Translations under genes and position numbers: made by a program
In this document: positions 13,098 to 18,036 of the stretch, piece after piece
Layout of the letters: each line of letters starts with the position of its first letter
Numbering within the stretch: position 1 is the stretch's first letter
Assembly (NCBI GenBank): GCA_002398105.1
Contig: DHCD01000003.1
Span: 1,155 to 19,190 of the forward strand
Source of the DNA: Syntrophomonas sp. UBA4911
Lineage (GTDB): Bacteria; Bacillota; Syntrophomonadia; Syntrophomonadales; Syntrophomonadaceae
Direction: 5' to 3'
DNA length: 18,036 nucleotides
Notes under the pieces: model-generated
What the model was told of the DNA's origin: nothing
What the model saw: only the letters and a program-made list of their open reading frames with translations
Database searches by the model: none

Positions 13098-14440
13098 TTC
13101 AAGTCCTCCTCGTATTTAAACAACAAATTGTTGCACCGCTTACAGCGATCCTTTTGGATGGGATTCATCATGGAGCAGATATTACAGTAGATGATGCGGT
13201 CTTTGGACTTATCGTATTTCTCGTATGTACCGAACATCGGATGAAACCGTACCCTGTCACCAACGGAGAGATAGTCGTACATATGCCGTCCGCTGTCCCT
13301 TTCCACGATGGTCTTTTTCTTGCCTGCGTCGTTGTTGATGACTGTGGTGTATTCCGTATAGGTTCGGTAATTGTCTTCCTCGCCGCCCCTATGCTCGCTT
13401 TTCTCTTTGCTGTATTTATTGACGACCACGCCCTCCCATATGGGCTGTTTGGTCTTTCGCAGCGCCAGCAAATTAACGACCAGCATGATAAGAGCAATGC
13501 CAACGCCGATAATAAGAGCTTCTCCAAAGGGGAAATCGTCCATCAGCAGACCGGCGACGGGAAAGCCGATGAGCGGCACGACAACCAATATCCACATACA
13601 GCCGATGGATGATCTTTTGTTTTTCTGCGCGGCGGCCAGTATCTCCGGCGAATGACACCTGTCGGAGAAACCGACCAGCCCCGCGCCTCCCGGTGGGAGC
13701 GCGGAAGGCGCCGCTTGGGTCGGTGTGACCGCTTCCGGCGCTGCCCGGCCCACAGCTTTACCGCAGCCGATGCAAAATTCAGCGCCGTCCGGCAGCTCCG
13801 TGCCGCAGGCAGTGCAGACGTTAGGGGCGCTGGCCTGCGTTTTCGCGCCGCAGCCTGAACAGAAGGCCGCGCCCTCCGGCAGCTTGTTTCCGCAGTTATG
13901 GCAAAACATATTTGTATCACTCCTTGTTTCGATTATTTTAGGCGTGGCGGGTTTCTTCGCCGCTGTTTTCTTCTTTTTCCTGCCTCTGGCTGTGCGGATG
14001 ACAAGCAGCAGCAAAAGCATATAACCGATGGGCGCGAGAATATGGTAAATAATCGCTGCCTCTCCCATCTCGTCAAATTCGCACAGCATGGCGGGCTTGT
14101 TGATGTGGGGGAAAAGGTTAAGGTAGCGGATGCGCTCGGAGCGGGTTTCACCCTCGTCCAGCTTCGGCCACGCCTCATCGCTGGCGTACATCACATGGCC
14201 CCGGTATTCCTTGCCGTTTACGATAAACCAATAGCCCTTGGAAATGGTACGGGAGCGGTTTGGCCCCGCACTCCTATCATCCAATCGGCTGTCATAGCTG
14301 TCCACCGTACCCATTACGCTATCGCCCCAAATCGCCAGCACCAGCGTACTGAGGCTTATGTACATGGCAAACAGCAGCATGGCGCAAATTAGGATGAAGA
14401 TGGGCAGGGGGATGTTTTTGCTGTTTTTCTTCTTTGCCAT
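13094..14440 (-). CDS. 448-aa membrane protein with three zinc ribbons; apparent fusion of two proteins
   Basis: Order of parts: TM1 (13-37), an external domain resembling DUF3592 (40-128, with YWFIVNGKEYRG), TM2 (131-150), a basic stretch RGRKKKK, two zinc ribbons (Cys180/183/194/197 and 209/212/223/226), TM3 and TM4 (282-301, 307-327), then a cytosolic part with YTEYTTVINND and a final ribbon (Cys419/422/433/436). Positive charges put both ends inside. The half from residue 178 resembles stand-alone zinc-ribbon proteins of Clostridia that begin MFC-x-NCG. The ATG at 14440 has AAAGGAG 7 bases upstream, overlapping the previous stop. An in-frame ATG 14 codons upstream lies in the preceding gene and lacks this site. 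A second good start is inside the gene at 13909. No function is known to me. Confidence 0.88.
   Translation of the reverse strand: MAKKKNSKNIPLPIFILICAMLLFAMYISLSTLVLAIWGDSVMGTVDSYDSRLDDRSAGPNRSRTISKGYWFIVNGKEYRGHVMYASDEAWPKLDEGETRSERIRYLNLFPHINKPAMLCEFDEMGEAAIIYHILAPIGYMLLLLLVIRTARGRKKKKTAAKKPATPKIIETRSDTNMFCHNCGNKLPEGAAFCSGCGAKTQASAPNVCTACGTELPDGAEFCIGCGKAVGRAAPEAVTPTQAAPSALPPGGAGLVGFSDRCHSPEILAAAQKNKRSSIGCMWILVVVPLIGFPVAGLLMDDFPFGEALIIGVGIALIMLVVNLLALRKTKQPIWEGVVVNKYSKEKSEHRGGEEDNYRTYTEYTTVINNDAGKKKTIVERDSGRHMYDYLSVGDRVRFHPMFGTYEKYDKSKDRIIYCNICSMMNPIQKDRCKRCNNLLFKYEEDLK
13910..13925 (-). promoter_or_regulatory. Internal ribbon-start ribosome binding site inside the 448-aa gene
   Basis: AAGGAGTGAT on the minus strand starts at 13925 and nearly matches the full anti-Shine-Dalgarno complement. 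It precedes an in-frame ATG at 13909 (Met178) that begins MFCHNCG, the usual opening of independent zinc-ribbon proteins. Use of this start would give a separate 271-aa product, 13094-13909. It could also be the relic of two genes fused by loss of a stop codon. Confidence 0.6.
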
Positions 14441-14453
14441 CTCGACGCTCCTT

Positions 14454-14843
14454 TCATTGTTGTTTGCTATCCCGCTTTTCACGCCAGCCCACGCCGAACA
14501 GATACAGGACGGTCAGGAGGAAAAGCGGCGGCAGGGTTAAAGCAGCATAGGAGCGAAGCGGATATACCAGCAACACTCCCGCCGCCAATTGGATATAGGC
14601 CAGCGCCCGGCGCCAGCGATGCCGGTGGAGCTGCCCTGCAAAGGCCAACCCCGCGATGGCCGTCACCATTGAAAAGATGTACGCTATTCCAGCCGCGAAG
14701 CAACCCGCACCGGCATAGGTATAGTCCAGCGCCGCATTGTCAATAAGGTTCAGGCACCACAGCAGCATGGGCAAGGCGGCCAGCAGCAGCAAAGCAGAAC
14801 TGATGATACAGATTGCTTTGGCCCGTTTTCGCCGCCGGGTCAT
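14454..14843 (-). CDS. 129-aa four-TM membrane protein
   Basis: I do not recognise a family. After a very basic N-terminus (MTRRRKRAK) there are four predicted membrane segments at about 11-31, 43-69, 78-96 and 101-118, and a short charged tail. The ends should both be cytoplasmic. I chose the ATG at 14843 because AAGGTG lies 9 bases upstream, directly after the stop of the preceding gene. An earlier ATG at 14882 would overlap that gene by 23 bases without a binding site. It is 16 bases after the 746-aa gene and 13 bases before the 448-aa gene, so it belongs to the same operon and may be a membrane subunit with them. Confidence 0.8.
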   Translation of the reverse strand: MTRRRKRAKAICIISSALLLLAALPMLLWCLNLIDNAALDYTYAGAGCFAAGIAYIFSMVTAIAGLAFAGQLHRHRWRRALAYIQLAAGVLLVYPLRSYAALTLPPLFLLTVLYLFGVGWREKRDSKQQ

Positions 14844-14859
14844 GCCACAATACACCTTA

Positions 14860-17100
14860 TCAGTTGGTCTTATAGGCTTCATAATCTGCCGATTGAGCTA
14901 AGCCCCGGTCATAATCCATTGCCACTGCTTCACCGCTCATTTTGATACTGTCGTTTTCCCGCCTAAAAACAAAGGTCGTTTCCACCGTGATATGATCGTC
15001 CCCTCTGACGTTGTACGCCGTGCCTGTGGCTGGGTCATACGACATTTCGATGGTTTCGCCCCTTTCATCGGCTGACATCAGATTAGACCCGTTCTTGGAA
15101 AAGACAACGCTGTTTTTCTGTTTATCGCCTCCGAACGAAATAGTCACCTCATAATTGCCGACGATCTCATCCAGGCTCAGCCCGGCCTGGCCTAAGACGA
15201 TGGTCTGCTGGGTTCCCATAAATGGCTCTATCGAGACTGTCATAGCCACTCTGCCCTTTTCAACGTCATCGAGGGTCTTATACAGCTCCAGATCCATGGG
15301 GAAGCCCGCCTTGGAATGAGCCAGGAGGGTGAACTTGATAGTGCCGCCGCCCTTATCGTCGAGCTTGCCGGTCCAGGCTTTTTCATCAGCCCCGGCGGCG
15401 AGTGGAGCTAACCGGCCGTAACAGCCGGCCCATTGCGGCTTATCGCCATCCTCGGTTTCTTCGGAGATTATAAGGGCGTATGGGGTGTTAAGCAGCCGGG
15501 CCAGGTCCTTCAGCTCTTTTTCCCGCTGGCTCAGTCCGTCAAAATATATATCCCGGCTGATGGTCTTGAATACTACCTGCAAATAGTCGTACAGCGCCTC
15601 CTTGTGCAGGTTGGAGATGTTGGCGCGGTCGCTTGAGTTAGGCCAGGGGGCTTTAGCCATCTTAGCATTCTTGCCCTCGGTTTCGTTCCAGGTATCGTCG
15701 ACGGTTCCCGCCACTTCCCAGTATTCCTGAACATAGCGGTCAATCTCGGCGTTCATCAGCTCCAGGGCCTTCTGCGGATTGGACTGGTTCTCTTTATATA
15801 TCTTTTTGAAGATTTTCAGCCAGTCCTGACTGGTGCGGCTGACGGTGCCGCGCTGGTAATAGGCGTCGTACATATTTTTGGTGCTTTCATATCTGGTCTG
15901 CATGGCAAAGGTGCTGACATCGGTCAAGGCTATCTCGATTACCCCGACTCCCAGATAGGCGAGCTGGATGGAGGGGGTGGCGAAGTTGATGGCGGAGTTT
16001 AAGGTCGCCTTCATCGCGCTTACGGCAGTTTGCTTGCTGGTGAGGCCGTTGGTATAGGCGTCATAGGCAAACTGGGCGCAGGCGGTGGATATACCCAAGC
16101 CGGTCATGGATTTCTGAAAGCTCGTGCTGACCAGGTCGTCATAAGCGCCCCCCAGGCTCAGTAAGGTGTGCATATTGGATTCAGCAAAATATTCCAGGCT
16201 GCCGGTGGCGCCCAAATAAGAGCTGACTACGTTTTCCTGCCAGGAAGGGCCCTGGGCGGCGTAGATCTTGAGCAAGGCGTCCGCCTGTTCCAGGCTCATA
16301 TAGGCGGCGTAAACGTTGATGTCGGAGATATAAGCGTTGCGCTTGGCCGGATTCACTACTTTAAAGGCGCTGAAGGTGGAGAGGTGGTCAGTGAAGATAT
16401 GCACTGTATTAGTCTGGGTATCCACGGTGTACAAAACGTCCTCCCACTGTTTGCTCTGTTCGTTGAGGTGCTTGCCGCATACCGCCAGACGCTCATCCTC
16501 CGCACTTAGCCCTGAGTCGTCATAGTATATGGTCAGTTCAATCACCCCTCCCGGTTGGCCGGAGGAGAGCTCGACATTATAAGCGTAAATTTCAACATCG
16601 CTGTCGAAGGAGGAGGGCTTGACCTTTTCAATGGTTACTTCCTCACCGCCAGTCAGCCAGCAGCCGAAGTCTACGGTCATGCCACTGTCGGTCTTAATCG
16701 AAGTCTGCCCTTCCTGCAGGGTGAAGCTCTCGCTTTCCAGCACCGCCAGGGATTTGACCTTAGCCGGGCCGCCCTCTTTGCCGCCTACGGCCCAACCGGG
16801 CCAGCCGTAGAGAACCACTGCCGCCATCTGCACGACGAGTAAAACGGAAAGCACGATGCACAGTGTATTGCGTCCGCTGTTGCTTTTTGCCGGTTCAGAG
16901 CTTTTTCTTTTTGGCGCCGCAACAGGCGAGACATTGCTTTGGGCCTGAGTCTCGGTTTTCAGTTGCGGTGGCGGCACAGGTTTCGGCTGCGCCGCGGGAG
17001 CGGGATTTGCGGGCGCGTCAAGAACCGCCGCGCCGCATTTGGCGCAGAAGCGAGTGCCGGTATGAAGCTCCTTACCGCAATTTACACAGTATTTTCCCAT
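14860..17100 (-). CDS. 746-aa zinc-ribbon/TM protein with large extracellular region and HLS motif
   Basis: Residues 1-25 form a zinc ribbon (Cys5, 8, 19, 22). A Pro/Ala-rich linker (27-75) leads to one TM segment (79-99), so the ribbon is inside and the rest outside. Residues 115-250 are beta-rich and end in TVHIFTDHLSTFSAFKVV (232-249), like ZU5/GAIN-type domains, with His239-Leu240-Ser241 at the place where such domains cleave themselves. A helical region follows (255-540). The C-terminal 545-746 is beta-rich, perhaps two lipocalin-like parts (WAGCYGRL, 557-564, and VGNYEVTISFGG, 647-658). The ATG has AAGGAGGTG 5 bases upstream. It is the largest protein of the cluster and a likely sensor or surface component. 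Function is unknown to me. Confidence 0.9.
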   Translation of the reverse strand: MGKYCVNCGKELHTGTRFCAKCGAAVLDAPANPAPAAQPKPVPPPQLKTETQAQSNVSPVAAPKRKSSEPAKSNSGRNTLCIVLSVLLVVQMAAVVLYGWPGWAVGGKEGGPAKVKSLAVLESESFTLQEGQTSIKTDSGMTVDFGCWLTGGEEVTIEKVKPSSFDSDVEIYAYNVELSSGQPGGVIELTIYYDDSGLSAEDERLAVCGKHLNEQSKQWEDVLYTVDTQTNTVHIFTDHLSTFSAFKVVNPAKRNAYISDINVYAAYMSLEQADALLKIYAAQGPSWQENVVSSYLGATGSLEYFAESNMHTLLSLGGAYDDLVSTSFQKSMTGLGISTACAQFAYDAYTNGLTSKQTAVSAMKATLNSAINFATPSIQLAYLGVGVIEIALTDVSTFAMQTRYESTKNMYDAYYQRGTVSRTSQDWLKIFKKIYKENQSNPQKALELMNAEIDRYVQEYWEVAGTVDDTWNETEGKNAKMAKAPWPNSSDRANISNLHKEALYDYLQVVFKTISRDIYFDGLSQREKELKDLARLLNTPYALIISEETEDGDKPQWAGCYGRLAPLAAGADEKAWTGKLDDKGGGTIKFTLLAHSKAGFPMDLELYKTLDDVEKGRVAMTVSIEPFMGTQQTIVLGQAGLSLDEIVGNYEVTISFGGDKQKNSVVFSKNGSNLMSADERGETIEMSYDPATGTAYNVRGDDHITVETTFVFRRENDSIKMSGEAVAMDYDRGLAQSADYEAYKTN

Positions 17101-17112
17101 CTCTGCACCTCC

Positions 17113-17817
17113 TTATGGCCGCACCAGCGCCACAAGCGCCGGTATCCCGTCGGGCGTATCCATCGTGCCGACAGCGTATTGTATTCCGTTTTTCTCATAA
17201 AACTGTGTCAGGCGTATCGTCCCCGCGCCGGAAGCCCACAGACCGCCGTTTTCCCATTTGCCGTTGAACACGGTGTCCTCCATGTCGGTTTCATCAAAGC
17301 TCTCACCCTCGCTGGCCCAAAAAATCTGATACCAGTCCAAGGTCAGGCTTAGATTCTCCGCCGTACCCGCAAGGGCAACATTGAGAAACTCCATGGCGCC
17401 TGCGTCGTGTTCGTTATTGGGGTCGTAAATAATCAGTGCTTTCCAGCCCCCGGTCAGCGGGCCGATATGGTCGATGGTATTAGCATCGGAGGGAACGCCA
17501 TCATAAGCTACATCCTCCGTGTACCAGAGGAAGTCTTCCAAGTCAGGGCGTTCCCCAGTTGAAAAGCCCGCGCCTGTTTCTTCCGGTACAGGAATACCGC
17601 CACTTTCCGTAAGCGTGGGCGCGGTTTCGTTCTCCGATACCGGCATACCGGGCGTAGTTTGCTCCGCTCCCGGCATGGATGATGCCTTTCCATCTGTTGC
17701 CCACAGATTGGGCGGTATGGTCAGAATACCGATCACAAGCATCAGCAGATTGGCTGTGATAAGTATTGCAGGCAAGATTTTATTGCCTCTGCCCGTAGAT
17801 GGTATGTTGTCTCTCAT
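17113..17817 (-). CDS. 234-aa single-pass membrane protein with extracellular C-terminal domain
   Basis: A short basic N-terminus is followed by one TM segment (14-34), a Pro/Thr/Glu-rich linker (about 42-90) and a compact extracellular domain (92-234) with GGWKALIIYDPNNE (123-136), DWYQIFWASEGES (161-173) and GTMDTPDGIPALVALVRP (217-234). I recall this domain from hypothetical proteins of Clostridia where it usually sits behind a zinc ribbon and TM; here the ribbon is absent. That recollection is unverified. The ATG has GGAGG 7 bases upstream. The gene is 26 bases after the fragment at the right edge and 12 bases before the 746-aa gene. The role is unknown. Confidence 0.87.
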   Translation of the reverse strand: MRDNIPSTGRGNKILPAILITANLLMLVIGILTIPPNLWATDGKASSMPGAEQTTPGMPVSENETAPTLTESGGIPVPEETGAGFSTGERPDLEDFLWYTEDVAYDGVPSDANTIDHIGPLTGGWKALIIYDPNNEHDAGAMEFLNVALAGTAENLSLTLDWYQIFWASEGESFDETDMEDTVFNGKWENGGLWASGAGTIRLTQFYEKNGIQYAVGTMDTPDGIPALVALVRP

Positions 17818-17843
17818 GGATATGCCTCCAGTTTTCTGTCGGG

Positions 17844-18036
17844 CTACTCAGCCGCGAAGCTGAACCTCAAATCCGGCGCGACGTTGACAAAGCCGGAGTA
17901 ATAGTGCATGGTGACCTCGCTTTTGTCAGTCTGCCGCTGATAGACCATCCAGCCGCCGGTGGATTCGCCGGGGGCAAGCTCTATGTCCTCCATATACCGC
18001 TTGTTCCTGTCAGCCACATCCGACATCACCTGTGAA
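17844..18036 (-). CDS. C-terminal fragment of a DUF4352-like extracellular protein (cut by window edge)
   Basis: The reading frame is open to the right edge and ends at the TAG at 17844. The last 63 residues include DIELAPGESTGGWMVYQR and SEVTMHYY, the pattern of the late strands in DUF4352-type Ig-like domains carried by many Firmicutes lipoproteins and membrane proteins. GTG or ATG codons near 18029 exist, but the domain would be incomplete from there, so the real start is probably outside the window. It is the first visible gene of the cluster, 26 bases before the next start, and may carry its own zinc ribbon or lipobox upstream. Confidence 0.68.
   Translation of the reverse strand, partial: SQVMSDVADRNKRYMEDIELAPGESTGGWMVYQRQTDKSEVTMHYYSGFVNVAPDLRFSFAAE

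Noticed and set aside
13154..13612. 152-codon open frame on the plus strand, antisense to the 448-aa gene
   Set aside because: The minus strand carries a protein with clear zinc ribbons, TM segments and ribosome binding sites. In this GC-rich stretch long antisense frames arise easily, and this one shows no recognisable domain.
1..18036. tRNA, rRNA, transposase, integrase or phage genes
   Set aside because: I looked for these on both strands and saw no supporting sequence, so I do not call a mobile element or genomic island boundary.

Overview
The window looks like chromosome from an anaerobic, probably endospore-forming member of the Clostridia (Firmicutes). The evidence is strong AGGAGG-type ribosome binding sites, tight same-strand operons, a CwlD-type cortex amidase, and an oxygen-sensitive 4-hydroxybutyryl-CoA dehydratase. 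I cannot name a genus from sequence alone.

Region 1 (1-6369, all minus strand). The first 12 codons of a CBS-domain protein run off the left edge. Upstream of it lies a complete branched-chain-amino-acid-type (HAAT) ABC importer, transcribed livK-livH-livM-livG-livF, and upstream of that a CoA-transferase of the 4-hydroxybutyrate/acetyl-CoA hydrolase family. A perfect 12-bp stem sits between livK and livH.

Region 2 (6370-8936). A 517-bp divergent intergenic region separates the CoA-transferase from abfD (4-hydroxybutyryl-CoA dehydratase, all cluster ligands present) and a 100-aa Cys-rich protein that directly follows it. Both sides carry a good sigma-54 (-24/-12) promoter match, with inverted repeats between them. 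Together the genes suggest sigma-54-controlled uptake and fermentation of 4-hydroxybutyrate, GABA or a similar compound to crotonyl-CoA. The transported substrate is inference. Two strong hairpins, the second with a T-tract, end the rightward unit.

Region 3 (8937-12379, minus strand). cwlD lies directly upstream of a MEMO-AMMECR1 fusion gene. After a 281-bp gap filled with repeat-like sequence comes the radical SAM gene of the same AmmeMemoRadiSam system, whose function is not established.

Region 4 (12380-18036, minus strand). After a 355-bp AT-rich gap, base composition becomes visibly richer in G+C. A tight run of six small-spacer genes follows, the first one cut by the right edge: a DUF4352-like fragment, a single-pass membrane protein, a 746-aa zinc-ribbon/TM/extracellular protein with an HLS motif like autoproteolytic GPS/ZU5 domains, a four-TM protein, a 448-aa multi-zinc-ribbon membrane protein with a strong internal ribosome binding site and start, and a 120-aa protein ending in a zinc ribbon. 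I recognise pieces of these as recurring in hypothetical proteins of Clostridia but know no function. This cluster is the best candidate for an undescribed system here.
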